A DNA stretch of 64,000 nucleotides from Diphasiastrum complanatum. Its lineage: Eukaryota; Streptophyta; Lycopodiopsida; Lycopodiales; Lycopodiaceae. Below, in pieces: positions 33,851-44,724 of the stretch; within the stretch, counting starts at the first letter, position 1; each line of letters opens with the position of its first letter. The stretch is taken from NCBI GenBank assembly GCA_029204225.1, contig CM055106.1, positions 21,705,285 through 21,769,284 on the forward strand, written 5' to 3'. A model generated the notes under the pieces. That model searched no databases and was not told the origin of the DNA. It saw only the letters and a program-made list of their open reading frames with translations. Position numbers and translations under genes: made by a program.

Positions 33851-33944
33851 CTTTTCTTGTAGTGCTTGCATCCTCCAACACCTCCACTCAAGCGAGCACA
33901 AGGCGAAGGAAACTCCCACTTGCTCGTTCAAGACTAGAACACTT

Positions 33945-33956
33945 GCTCTGATACCA
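33945..33956 (-). promoter_or_regulatory. Primer-binding site of a further LTR element
   Basis: Minus strand TGGTATCAGAGC directly adjoining the LTR-like end ...CTCCCAACA. Only about 77 bp of its internal region remain before the CACTA end. Confidence 0.75.
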
Positions 33957-34857
33957 TGTTGGGAGATAGAGGGAGGAAGAATAAATGACGAACACAAATG
34001 AGAAACGAACTCGAACAAGAAACGAACGAGAAACAAACTTGAACAAAAAATGTTCGTGCGCAGCGGAATGAATTATTTGACTCTCTCCCTAAGCATGACT
34101 ACGTCTATCAGAATGAACAAGACTTTAGTGATAGAAATCACAGTCATTCTAGATTACGTAGCCAAACATTTAATGGATGAAGTGCTAGATGAATAATTTG
34201 TTATAAATTACAAGACAAATTATCTATCACGAATATTCGTGAAAGACAAGACTAAAAGTTGATCGTCTATTACCGAAAAGAGCAACTAGAAAGATCAGAC
34301 AGAATGAAGAATAAGCATAGCAATATTGACACAGATCTGAACGCAGAACAAATGAACTGTATCAGATTAAGTATATCAAGTATACAAGTCAATAATGTGG
34401 TAGAGCACAAGATAGTAGCGAAAGAAACTGCGTACCCTACAAATCTTATTTCTATCTATAATGAGGAATCAAAACCTCTTCTCCTAGTCTCTCCTTATCT
34501 CTTCATACATTGTTCATCTCCCCTCTATACATCTGAATACATGAATGATATCCAATATATATACATAATATTACAGGTGTGCAGATGTGAAAGTATAGAG
34601 TGGATATGTTGTCTGTAGGAGATCGTGGGTGGCTACAATCATTGTCCAATCTGTTAGCGCAACTGCATAGGGTAAGCGTGGAAAGGGTGCGACGTTAGGT
34701 GAACGTTGGTGATGATGCAAAAGTGCGTCACTCTTACGAATGGCCTTAGGATAAGATTTACAGGGTGCCTTAGATTTTAGGGCACTTTTGTCATTCAGTA
34801 AAATAGTGTCACCTTTTCGCTTGTCACCATAACTTGTGTAAGAACACAGTGTCACAA
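33957..34857 (-). repeat. 5' LTR-like block with TATA box
   Basis: It starts TGTTGGGAGATAG beside the primer site and includes TTCGTGCGCAGCGGAA, a feature of plant copia U5 regions. A minus-strand TATA-like TATATATATT lies near 34555-34564, placing a transcription start below it as expected of an LTR promoter. The outer boundary (about 34620-34857) is not fixed. Confidence 0.5.
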
Positions 34858-34862
34858 TTCAT

Positions 34863-35052
34863 GGAAGAAGAACATGCACAATCACCCTATCACTCTAATT
34901 GATACAGAATGTAAAATGTACAAATAAATCCTGAACCTTGATAGAGAGAGAAAACTACGAGTAGACTAATAGACTAGCCTACGACTAATGACAGCTATTC
35001 ACATTAATGTACATCATAAACAGTAACAATGAATTTTATCATTGATTTCTAA
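34863..35052 (-). repeat. Type-3 copia LTR, second copy
   Basis: Matches 23003-23205 along its length, for example TGTTAGAAATCAATGATAAA at the start in minus orientation and GTAGACTAATAGACTAGCCT. No primer site or coding sequence adjoins it, so it is a solo or truncated LTR. Confidence 0.75.
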
Positions 35053-35135
35053 CATGGGAAAAACAGCCTGCTCTTGGGTAGAGAGAGAAAATCAACACAT
35101 AAAACTCGGGTAGAGAGAGAATGAGCCCAAAACAC
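35053..35135 (-). repeat. Type-1 LTR fragment
   Basis: GCTCTTGGGTAGAGAGAGAA and ACTCGGGTAGAGAGAGAATG, with the same spacing as in the 18.7 kb LTR. It ends in non-repetitive sequence. Confidence 0.55.
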
Positions 35136-35620
35136 CAAAATCTCAATATTCACAATAATGGCCAAACATGCCAAAGTTTTCCTACATCAAAGAGACTCGA
35201 ATTCCTACAGTGGAGTTTCATGGAAAGTCCACTTAACTTAGTTAACTCAACTAACATGGATCCACATGTAAAACTGCATGCATGGATATCGCATGTACTA
35301 CATGTCACCTCTCAAAATTGCCTAGACATGTGCAGATCATGAAAACTACTTTGCATGTTGCATGCACAGATTGCATGTTGCTTGCATGCACACTGAATGA
35401 CTTTGCATGTAATCTAAACTTTTGCATGACATCAAGATTGAATCTACCTAATTCAAACTCAACCTATTCTAGAAGGTTATGTGCTCAATTCACGTACCTT
35501 TATGTACAATAAAATATACAATGGAAATAAGATAGGCATGGCCCCAAAACTCAAGATAGGAAGATATAATTTTACTAATCTTTACAACAATCCAATGTGA
35601 GTTTTGAGTCAATTGTGAGC
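35136..35620. other. No gene seen
   Basis: AT-rich, with a run of GCATG-containing words (TTTGCATGTTGCATGCACAG, 35350-35430), but no coding or element signature. It may be the interior of the type-1 LTRs on either side. Confidence 0.35.
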
Positions 35621-35624
35621 ATTT

Positions 35625-35888
35625 CCTTCTCTCTCTACTCGAGGGCAAAATTGGTCTATTCTCTCTCTACCCGAGGAGAGGAGCTTAATTTTCCTTAAGT
35701 TTTTTCATGATGATCTTCCACACATGTGAAACACTTCTATTTATGAATGTGTGCATGTAGATTTGCCTCTTTGCCTTAGAATTTGACATTGAACTTGGTT
35801 TTCAATCAATAGTTGATCTAAAGTGCAAAAGCTTTGCTTAAGAGATTAATTTCAAACATTAGGGCATTCCCACACGTGTGAATTTTCA
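35625..35888 (+). repeat. Type-1 copia LTR end, plus orientation
   Basis: Contains TTCTCTCTCTACCCGAGG and ends CACACGTGTGAATTTTCA, followed after CT by a primer site. It is the reverse of the 18485 LTR. Together with the minus-oriented fragment at 35053 it forms an inverted arrangement. Confidence 0.65.
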
Positions 35889-35890
35889 CT

Positions 35891-35903
35891 TGGTATCAGA
35901 GCC
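35891..35903 (+). promoter_or_regulatory. Primer-binding site, plus orientation
   Basis: TGGTATCAGAGCC followed by TACCTAAG, as in the minus-strand copy at 18472. About 430 bp of leader follow before a minus-strand copia D fragment cuts it off. Confidence 0.8.
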
Positions 35904-36337
35904 TACCTAAGCTTTTGATGCATCTATCATCCATAGTCTCAAAATTTTCATGAAAATCTAGATCTAGAGAGTGTTGATTGAATCTTTCTGGCTATCTTGT
36001 TGATTGTTGAATTAAAAGAGATCAATATCACATTGATTGGGTCTGAACAAGTACTGTATGGAATTTTCTGCTCAAACACATGTGAGGAACATTAAATTTC
36101 AGTCCTTTAGTTCTCTCTCATGTTTGGTCCAAAATCCATGCATAATAGCTTGTTTGAAAGCTAGAATTGTCTAGTTTTTATAAAAATTTGTTTCATACCA
36201 TTTGGTTGAGTTAATCAATAGTTATAAGCTTTTGAAGAGGGTTAGGTAGGGCACCTAGACCTGTGTGGACACTTTTGGTTTGATCCATATCTTGCTAGTT
36301 TGACCAAATAATTTAAGAAGAGGCTTGCCAATCCCAT

Positions 36338-37640
36338 CTATTTGACATAGAAAATTGAAGATGTATGTCTGTTGAGTAATATAGAGTAGCTTCTTGCTTC
36401 TGTCTTTGTGAATTTGAATCCCGAGACAAAAATGAGCTCCCCTAAGTCTGTCATTTCGAATTCTTGAGAAAGCATCCTTTTGGTATCCTTTACCAATTCG
36501 ATATTGTTGTTGAACAACAACATATCATCTACATATAGTGTAATGATGATAAAGGATTGTCGAATGGCCTTGAAGTATACGTTGCAGGCTACAGAGCTTG
36601 GCTCAAATCCTTGTTTGATAACGAAGGTATTGATTCGATGAAACTAGGCTCTCAAAGATTGCTTCAAACCATGGAACGCTCTATGGAGTTTACAAACTTG
36701 GTCTTCTTTACCATTGAGGACATAGCCTTTTGGCTAGATCATATATGTAAAGATCGCCTTATAGCCTTCTTCCAGAGATCTGAATTGGCATGTGATAATG
36801 CTTCTTTGACTATGGTAGGATCCTATGAAAAAAAATGAGCATACTCATCAATGAATCCAATAGACTGAGTTTGAATCCTTGTCCATCTTCTAAGAGGTGC
36901 TATTGGCTGCAAAATTCGATTTTATATCAGTTGCTCTTGAGTTGCAGCTTCTTGATCTTTTTTTGAATCTGATTGTATAGTTTGACTACTTGAAGGAATC
37001 AAAACGATATTGCGATATTCATCAACTTTCAGGGCAGAGTTAATAGATTGAACATGGTTCTTGCTCTTCAGATAAAAAAAAGTGATCTTCAAGAAAAGTC
37101 ACATTCTTGCTAGTAAAAATTTTACATGTTACACAGTCAATACATACAATTGGAAGAAGAATAATTGACTAAAATTGTTTCAACATAATGCTCATCTAGT
37201 TTCTTGTTGGTGTCCTTTGAAACATGAGCATATGCAGTGCATTCAAAAACTCTTAGACGCTTTAATGAAGGTTTGGATCATGTCCAAACTTCATAAGAAA
37301 TCTTGTTGTTTGATAAACCTTTAGTAATACATCAATTCTACACATATGTTGTCATCGAAACAACATGTTGCCAATGATTTAGGCAACGAAACATGAGTGA
37401 TCATGCATTTGGCAGATTTGACTAAGAATCTATTATTCCTTTCAGCTAGGCCATTCGATTGGGAAAAATAACAAACATATTGATGTTTGATACCATGTGT
37501 TAAAAAATACTTCTTAACGAATTGGATATATACTCACCACCATTGTTGGATCTAAGAGCTCTGATTTGTTTGTTTGTCTACAACTCAACATGCTCTTTGA
37601 AGAAATGGAAGGTTTCAGAAAGCTCAAAATTAATTCGTAT
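36338..37640 (-). pseudogene. Copia D: integrase and RT fragment
   Basis: Integrase remains at 37560-37180: ALRSNNGGEYISN (Asp-to-Asn at the second catalytic position) and SQSNGLAERNNRFLVKSAKC with the Glu. RT remains at about 36840-36338: QSFIIITLYVDDMLLF with YVDD near 36520, then VKDTKRMLSQEFEMTDLGEL. Many stops and frame changes. Motifs are closest to copia C. Gag, protease, RNase H and LTRs are absent; it is bounded by a copia leader on the left and the 771 bp repeat on the right. Confidence 0.75.
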
Positions 37641-37689
37641 TAATAATTATGATGTGATTGTCAATGCTAGCTTTCCTTTATACCGATTA

Positions 37690-39432
37690 TTGAGATTCAT
37701 ATATAATTTCATGTGTATTGCAAACCAAAGTCTCACAACAAGAGTTGAATGCATCACATATTCTAATATATGCATCTTCAAATTTAACCTTCAAAGAAGA
37801 ATAAAGATAAGAAAAATGAGCATAGAGCAAGTGAAAACTTGTGAAATAGTCGCATATCAAGCTAATCCTCAAGTGATTTTAATGACAATGAGCTCAAAAG
37901 GACCGTTATAAATTCTAATAACATTATACCTAATATGTATATTTTACTTTGATGTTAGAAGCTCTTTAGTCAAAAGATTAAGATTTCAAAAAAATCGCTT
38001 GGTTTTTTCAAGCATAGAATGAAGTGGCAGATAAGGGACATATCATTTGGCAAATCTTGTGCATTGCTTGTAGTATGCCACAATTGTAGAGGCTAGACCA
38101 AACCTTGACATGAACATTCATTGGTAGATCCATTTATAGGCACAAAGCTCGTGAAACACATGTCAAACACTTAATTTTTTCATTGCATTGATCTATGTTC
38201 AAACACCAATAAAATATATGTAAACAACAACAAAAACTGTGTTTTTTTTAAAAAAAAGGGAATGATTCAAAAGCATTTTCTTTTATAGTCCAAGTGTGAA
38301 AATCACATTATACAATGCTATTGGATTTTCCACCAACATGATTATGTAATATTTTATGAATAAGGTCTTTCCACCTGATACATCGGAAAAAGACATTTGT
38401 ATCAAAAAGTTACTAGTGCTAACTTCAATTTTTTCAATACGTCTATGTTGAACATGTGAAAATCACTAAGTTCCATGTATAATTTTATGGTTATTACAAA
38501 GAAAAATCTCATATTGAGAGTTGAATGCATTACATAATTTAATATTTGTATCTTCAAATGTGTACTTTAGACGAATAAAGATAAGAGATACGAGCATAGT
38601 GTGAGTGAACACTTGTGGAATAGGCATATATTAAGCTAATCCTCAAGCAAGTTTGATGACAATGAGCTCAGAAGGAACACTAGGAATTCTAAGAACAATT
38701 TACTTGATACATATTTTTTATGCTTTGATGTCAATTTCTAGGATTGAGCTTTCATTAAAATGGCTTTCTTTTTTAGAGGCACAAAATGAAGTGGATGATA
38801 AGGAACATGACATTTGAAACATCTTGCACCTTGTTTGTAGTATTTCATAGTTGTGCCACACAATCTAGAACTTGACATCAACATTCATTGCTAGATCCAG
38901 TTATAGGTATAATGCCCATGAGACACATATGAGAGATTTGATTTTCACATGCCATTAATCTAAATTGGAAGACCAAGTAAATATGCAAAAAAGAAAATTG
39001 TGTTTCAACAAATAGACATAGGAAAAAGTGACTGAAAAGCATTTTTTATTGTAGCCCAACTTTAACCACTAAAATCACATTACATAATGTTATTTTCCAG
39101 CAACAAGACTATGTAATACCTCATGAATCGAGGTTTTTCACTTGATATATGGGAAGAAATCATTTGTATCATAAAACTTACTATTGCCTTACCGATGTCA
39201 ACTAGGAAATTTGTAGTACTTGTCTCTATGCTAAGCTTGTGGAGATTACTAAGTTTCATGTGTACTCTTGAACAAAAATCTCACAACGAGAGCTACATGC
39301 AATACATAGTATGATATATGCATCTTCAAATGTAAGCCTCACAAAAAATAAAGATAAGAAAAAGCAAATAAATTTGTCAATGAGCACTTGAAAAAGAGTG
39401 GCATATCAAGCTAATCCTTAAGTGACTTTGAC
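37690..39432. repeat. Tandem repeat, about 771-774 bp unit, 2.25 copies
   Basis: Units at about 37690-38456, 38457-39239 and 39240-39432 (partial). Shared landmarks are AATAAAGATAAGA followed by ATGAGCATAG or similar, ATATCAAGCTAATCCT(C/T)AAG (37855, 38628, 39402), GACAATGAGCTCA, and GCAT(A/C)AAATGAAGTGG-like stretches. GAG(T/C)T...TGC anchors lie at 37745, 38516 and 39290, giving the 771 and 774 bp periods. Divergence between copies is moderate with small indels. Minus-strand translations show short parallel peptides but no open frame. Confidence 0.8.
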
Positions 39433-39641
39433 TTATGCATTTTAACTAATGCATGGCTCACTTTGGCATGCTCGGGAAGGAAGAAGGCGAGGAGGTGCAC
39501 CAGAAATTGGCCGCATTGAACTATCCAAGAGTAACGGTGCCAGTCAAGTCTCTGCTCTATGCTGGCCTTGACCCAAATGCGTTTTTTGAGTGACTCTTCT
39601 TCAGGTACAATGAGCATTTTCGTTTCGTAGTGGTTCTTCAT
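39411..39641 (-). CDS. Hypothetical short frame
   Basis: A 76-codon frame: acidic-basic N-terminus (VPEEESLKKRIWVKASIEQR) then a hydrophobic stretch (WIVQCGQFLVHLLAFFLPEH). It overlaps the end of the third repeat unit. No family is recognised, and it may be an exon fragment or chance. Confidence 0.15.
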   Translation of the reverse strand: MKNHYETKMLIVPEEESLKKRIWVKASIEQRLDWHRYSWIVQCGQFLVHLLAFFLPEHAKVSHALVKMHKSKSLKD

Positions 39642-40280
39642 TCTTAGTTAAGTGGCAATCAAGTTTTAATGTTTGTGATCAGTTATCACCTTTCCATTTT
39701 CCTCTTGATTTTGACTTTATTTTGCTTGATTTACAGCAAATACAAGACGCCCATTATGCTGATTGGGTTGATTGATAGATTTGTTGTCTTTTTGGGTTTG
39801 TAGTGGTATCTCATTCTAGGAAGAGTGTCTTTCGTGGTCTGCTGACACCCATTTTTCGTTCTTTAAAAATCTTAAAGACTAGATAAAAAAAAAAGTGCAA
39901 AAAGATGAATACGACTACGCCCATGGCTATGTCTTACTTACTTGGCAGAGCTCTGAACTCATGAATTTCACAATTTTGTGCTTTATGCGAGTCTTGGTCT
40001 TGCTTGTATCGGAGTCATGACAGCTCCTGCTTTAAAGCGTATCTCTAGTTATAAGGAAAGATAAGGTCAACAAATGGTGTGAACAATCTTTTGAATCACT
40101 TTGTGGAATAGTTTTAATGGACCAACAAGTTTTGAACTACATATCTGATTTGAAAAGCATCCGCATTTCTTTATAATTAGAAAACCATATGAAATGTAGT
40201 ACTAGTTACTCAACAATTTACATAGGAAGCTCTAGAAGAAAATCAGGTTACAACCATCCTTCATTTGGTACTAAGGAAGT

Positions 40281-40497
40281 GGATCGTGCATCCGAATGCG
40301 CGTCCGGACCCGGACGCGCCACGGGTACGTCCGGGGGTCCGGACGCGTCCGCTTTTTTTTCTTTTTAATTTTTTTAGATTTTTTTAGTGTTATTTAGCAA
40401 AAAATAAATAAAAGAAAGTATGGACGCGTCGGACCCCGCGTCCGGGTCCGGAAGTCGGACGCGGACGCAGAATGCCTGCGTCCGGCCCGGACCCTCA
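40281..40497. repeat. GC-rich foldback element
   Basis: Two GC-rich arms (about 40281-40350 and 40424-40497) made of GTCCGGACGCG-type words face each other across a 70 bp AT-rich loop. GGGGTCCGGACGCGTCC at about 40334-40350 pairs with GGACGCGTCGGACCCC at 40424-40439, and CCGGACCCGGACGCG pairs with CGCGTCCGGGTCCGG. The surrounding DNA is AT-rich. It resembles a foldback or MITE-like insertion; no target duplication was established. Confidence 0.7.
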
Positions 40498-40499
40498 TG

Positions 40500-41880
40500 T
40501 CTTACTGATTATATTCTCAGAGTTTTGATGGATGTATTTGTTGGAAATAGTCACAAAGTTCGAGTACTATATCAAAGTTTTCATTTTTGATGCATATGCT
40601 TGTGTGTTGAAATTCCAAGAGAAGCCAAAAGTTAATGCGAAAAGGGTCAAGATGCAAGATATGCACCTTTGTCTTCCAATAACTTTTGAGTTGGTAAGGA
40701 CTTCCTTTCCTCTCCATGAAGTAGGAGATCAACTCCTAGTTGCACAAATGAGGATACAAGAAAAAAGAAGGTATGAAATATTGTGCTACAAATAATGGAC
40801 CTTTGAGGTCATAAGGACTTCCTTCCCTCTCCATGGAGTAGGACATCAACTCTCTAGCTCACGACTCTCAATCATATCGATAATAATTGGCTTCATCTAG
40901 GTGCAAGGTGTCAACCATCCTGTTTTTGAAAGCATCAAGGGGTGTCCGGACTATTGAAATATAATGCCTATTTTATCCCTAGTGGCTCTAGGCACTTACA
41001 TGGTTTTATGTTATGCATTTGTCATGGGGGCAATTTGATTGTATATGTACCCCTCTTTGTAGGTTAAATTAAGTAAGTGCCAGTTGGGTCCAAGTGGCCA
41101 AGTGCGCATGCCATGTGTCTTAGATGATAAGACCAAGTTGGTGATGACACCTCAGTAGTGTCTATTTATGCAAGGGAGGATTCACCCTCAAGGAGGCACA
41201 CGCCCTGCTCTCTTAATCAATCAAGCATTTGGAGTTCCTAACTTTAGTTTCTTGTGGTGCTTTAGCTTTTCTTGTATTATTGATGCTTCCATAGCTAGTC
41301 TTGTTCAAGCTTTCGTCTATTGTGTCTCTTATTGATGCTAGGATACTTCATAGATGGACATGTAGGTTCATCATCCCTTGCCCAAGAACCATATGTTTCA
41401 ATGGCTTCCCTTGAAAAAGGGTGATTCTAGATTTTGCAATTATAGGGTTCATCAAGCCATGCAAACTAAATATGTTTCTCGAGCATTCACACAGCGATCA
41501 CCCACATGCTTCAATTATAAAGTGCGATCAGGGTTATTTCAGCCCCTAGTCTCTAATGACAAATTCAGCTCTATTTGAGTTGTGTTTAACAAGAGACGTT
41601 TCCCAATTGAACTTTATATGACAGGTTGTGTTTAACAAGAGACGTTTCCCAATTGAACCATGGTTATGAACCTCAAACTGCCTGTTTGAACTATTGAATT
41701 GTTGAATGGATCGACCTTGGTTGAACTGATGACAAAAACAAAAGGCATTAAAAAACTTGAATTGGGCTATGCCTTATTTGGGTCATTGACTATTAGTTCT
41801 AATATTTTATCATGATTTGAATTTGGAGTATTGTAATTGTGTTTGAAGTTTTGTCATCCATTCATGAAGGCGGACTTCAA
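40500..41880. other. No supported gene
   Basis: A frame at 40532-40795 (plus) encodes 87 residues with no family resemblance. CTTCCTTTCCTCTCCATGAA(G) near 40700 recurs as CTTCCCTCTCCATGGAG near 40828. A 34 bp direct repeat, GTGTTTAACAAGAGACG..., occurs at 41583 and 41629 (period 46). Confidence 0.35.
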
Positions 41881-42039
41881 CATTTTCCAGAGAGAGAGAG
41901 AGAGAGAGTTGCACACAAGCTCATAAAACCCTAAGTAAATACACAGAATTACCTAGAAAATTCGTCACTTTATTAATCTCAAGCAAATCCCTTCTCTCTT
42001 CAGATGACATCGTCCTCGATGGCAAAGTGTTACAACCTC

Positions 42040-43152
42040 TTTTTGCATCAAACCGCTAGGTGCCGGTTACCCACAAGGAACCGAACGTCACACGATCCAC
42101 CCCGTTGTAGGATCCAGTCCAGATCGGGGTCCGACCTCCAACCCTGACAGCGTCCCATACCACTACTAGAGCCATTAGCCATCTCCCACCTCAAGCTAGC
42201 ACTCATCCTAGTTGTACACAAGCTCTCACCATTCACCTTCTCCTAGGTGGATAGAATGAATGGTTAATGAGACCTCCTCTCCCTGTATACCTCCAAGGCA
42301 AGAGTCTCCAAGCCTAGTGCACATCCTAGATCAAAGGCGAACGAGGTAAACGAAACCAACGATGGAAACGAAACCCGTTTTGTCCTCGCGCTCCAAGGAG
42401 TACCACCAAGATCACGCAAGTACCAGAAGTACAGAGATCTGACCTGATGGCATAACATCAGCAGATACTCCCTAGGTCGTGGCTAAACTATCACTCTTGT
42501 AATTCTCTGGTTAGTTGTAGATGGTTAATCACTCTAATCTTAGATTTGCATAGAGAGACTGTACTTACTGAATAACACTTGACATATATCAATGGGATAC
42601 ACAGTGTGTAACTATGTAAGAAAGAAGAACAAGAAGTAGTCTGACGCTAGTAAGCAATCAAGACGAAAACAGACAGAAGCTCCGCCTGGTGCGAGAAGAC
42701 AATTTCTGTCTAGGATCAGAAGATCCGATTGTCCGCTAGTAAAGCGAGACTAATACTCGTGAGAGAACCGTGCTTCTCTCACGCCAACGCACTGCGTGGA
42801 TTCGAATGCAGTGCCCTGAAGAAATCAAAGAAAATCAATATAGATTATTTTTTGCTTGTGTTTGATATTGAATGTCGAATGCTTATGCTGTTTATTTTAA
42901 TATCTCTGAGTTTTTCTTGTTGAATTCCGCACCTTGGTTGAAATGAAGTCGAATGCTATATTAATTTTATGAACGTAGATCAGTAGTACCTGACTACCCT
43001 CTGGAGGATTGTAGGAGTGTTTCAGCTGGCAGTGCGCAGCGAACGCATCTGAACTCCATCCGAATCTCGAAAGAGAGTCGCGAATGTCTTCGTGAAATTT
43101 TTCTTCTCACGACACTCATCATTCGTATCGGAGCACCGCTCGACTCCCAACA
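42040..43152 (+). repeat. 5' LTR region of copia E (start not located)
   Basis: It ends CGACTCCCAACA just before the primer site. It includes CTGAATAACACTTGACATAT near 42570 and GC-richer stretches; no coding sequence. The matching 3' LTR is not in the window, so the 5' edge of the LTR cannot be set by comparison. Confidence 0.45.
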
Positions 43153-43153
43153 G

Positions 43154-43198
43154 TGGTATCAGAGCGCAGACTCGATTCTCTTCAGTGGTATCAGAGCC
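43154..43198 (+). promoter_or_regulatory. Duplicated primer-binding site of copia E
   Basis: TGGTATCAGAGC occurs at 43154-43165, adjoining the LTR end, and again as TGGTATCAGAGCC at 43186-43198. Both are preceded by CAG. The first has the canonical position. Confidence 0.8.
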
Positions 43199-43305
43199 AC
43201 CCTGTCATATTCTGACATAGGCGAGAAGCTAGCAGATCCAGGAGGCCAAGCATTCAGACAATCAACCAAACGACAAAAAAAAAAAAAATTAGACTTCAAG
43301 AAGCA

Positions 43306-44724
43306 ATGGCTTCAATCAGCAGCATGCAGAACAAGATTTGCACTATACTTAATTCTTCAGGATCTAACTTTCTAGCCTAGAAAGTTAAGACATCTTTGAT
43401 ACTCAAGGACGAAGGACTCTTCCCCTGGGTGGATGGCACAGAAGAAATGCCTACGACAACAGGAAAGGAGCTACGCGAATGGAGGGAGAAAAACGACAAG
43501 GCAGTAGCCTTGCTATCATCTTCCATTGAAGATAGCCTTACACTTGACCTGGCTACACTCTCCAAAGCTAAGGAGATGTGGGATACACTGCTCACAAGAT
43601 TTCAGACGAAATCAAGAAGTCAGATTATGATGCTGGAAGATCAGCTGACGAATTTGCAGTGGGATGGAAAAGACCTCACATCTTTCGTGAGAAAGATGAA
43701 GGATCCGTTTCTATCACTACAAAACTCAGGAGCAGAAAATGCAGTATCAGCTGAGAAGCAACTCACATATCTGTTGAGAGCATTGCCCAGATCTTTCCAG
43801 ACGACACGAACCCTGCTTGCGAAAGATCCTACCACGAACCTCGAAAAGGCGATCGTTGAGATTCGAGAGGAAGTCGAGGCCAGAGAGCATCTTGATCACA
43901 AAGATGGTTCTGACCAGGCACTCTACGACAACAAAGAAAAATCAAAGAAACAGTTCAAGCCTATGAGGGAGTCGAATCAGAGGCAGGATCGTGACCAGCA
44001 AGCAGAGGGGACCAGCAAAAGCAACTGGAAGACCAAAGGAAGGTCGAAACGACAAGATGCCGACAAGAAGACCTGCACGAGATGCAGAAGAGACGGGCAT
44101 ACAGTAGATACCTGCTGGCTCAATCCCAAGATTGAGTGTATCCATTGCCATAAGAAGGGTCATGCAACCATGGATTGCCACCAAAACCCAAGAAACAGAT
44201 CAGCACAGAACAGACAGGAGAACGATAATAGTTCTTCCTATGTCAAGGAGCCCGAGAGCTCGAAGATGGGCGAAGAAAGAACGAACAAAAATTGTTTGAC
44301 CGCCTACATCTGTGAAGATGTGTGTGCAGCATCAACGTCTGACACGCACGAGGTGATCCTGGATTCGGGAGCCACCTCGCACTTCGTGACATCAAGACAA
44401 ATCATGTCTGATTTCAGAAGTGCAGATCCCTCAAGATTCATAGTTCTCGAAGATGGATCCAGACATCAAGTGAACGGTATTGGTTCACTCTGGCTCAACA
44501 CCAACGGCAGAGATAGACGACTCGAAGACGTTCTATTCGTGCCAACTCTGCAACAAGACTTGCTCTCTGTAGCAAGAATAGCAGATGCAGGGATGCGTGT
44601 GACGTTTTCTAACGAAGCATGCAACGTGATTGATGCCAGCACCAGCACACTCATTGCTCAAGGCAGAAGAAAAGGGAACCTATATCATCTGAAGGTACGC
44701 CTACTTGCAGATCAGGTGCATTAG
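43306..44724 (+). pseudogene. Copia E: gag and protease
   Basis: It starts ATG at 43306 (MASISSMQNKICTIL), is broken by TAG at 43378-43380 where copia gags commonly have Trp, then is open for 442 codons. Gag features: EWREKNDKAVALLSSSIEDS, AKEMWDTLLTRFQT, and LLRALPRSFQTTRTLLAKDP. Two intact knuckles follow: CTRCRRDGHTVDTC (44074) and CIHCHKKGHATMDC (44137). The protease has the active site VILDSGATSHFVTS (near 44355) and ends DVLFVPTLQQDLLSVARI and GRRKGNLYHLK. Protein-level preservation is the best of the copia copies here. Confidence 0.85.

Larger units (their letters stand above)
30391..33864. mobile_element. CACTA (En/Spm-type) DNA transposon, 3474 bp
   Basis: It begins CACTACAAGAAAA (30391-30403) and ends TTTTCTTGTAGTG (33852-33864), a perfect 13 bp terminal inverted repeat of the CACTA superfamily, flanked on both sides by CTT (30388-30390 and 33865-33867), a 3 bp target duplication as expected. 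Subterminal regions (about 30400-30990 and 33060-33850) are packed with direct and inverted copies of TTGCGAAAA/TTGCGGAAA-type motifs, which in this class bind the TNPA-like protein. The interior contains a small tnpA-like remnant on the minus strand and no recognisable TNPD-type transposase, so the copy looks non-autonomous. It sits inside copia C LTR or leader sequence. Confidence 0.92.

Noticed and set aside
36557-36838. Plus-strand 93-codon frame
   Set aside because: It is the antisense of the copia D RT region, whose minus-strand motifs (YVDD, EMTDLGEL) explain the sequence.
40532-40795. 87-codon plus-strand frame as a small gene
   Set aside because: No motif, no promoter or splice context and no similarity to any family I know; left as unassigned.
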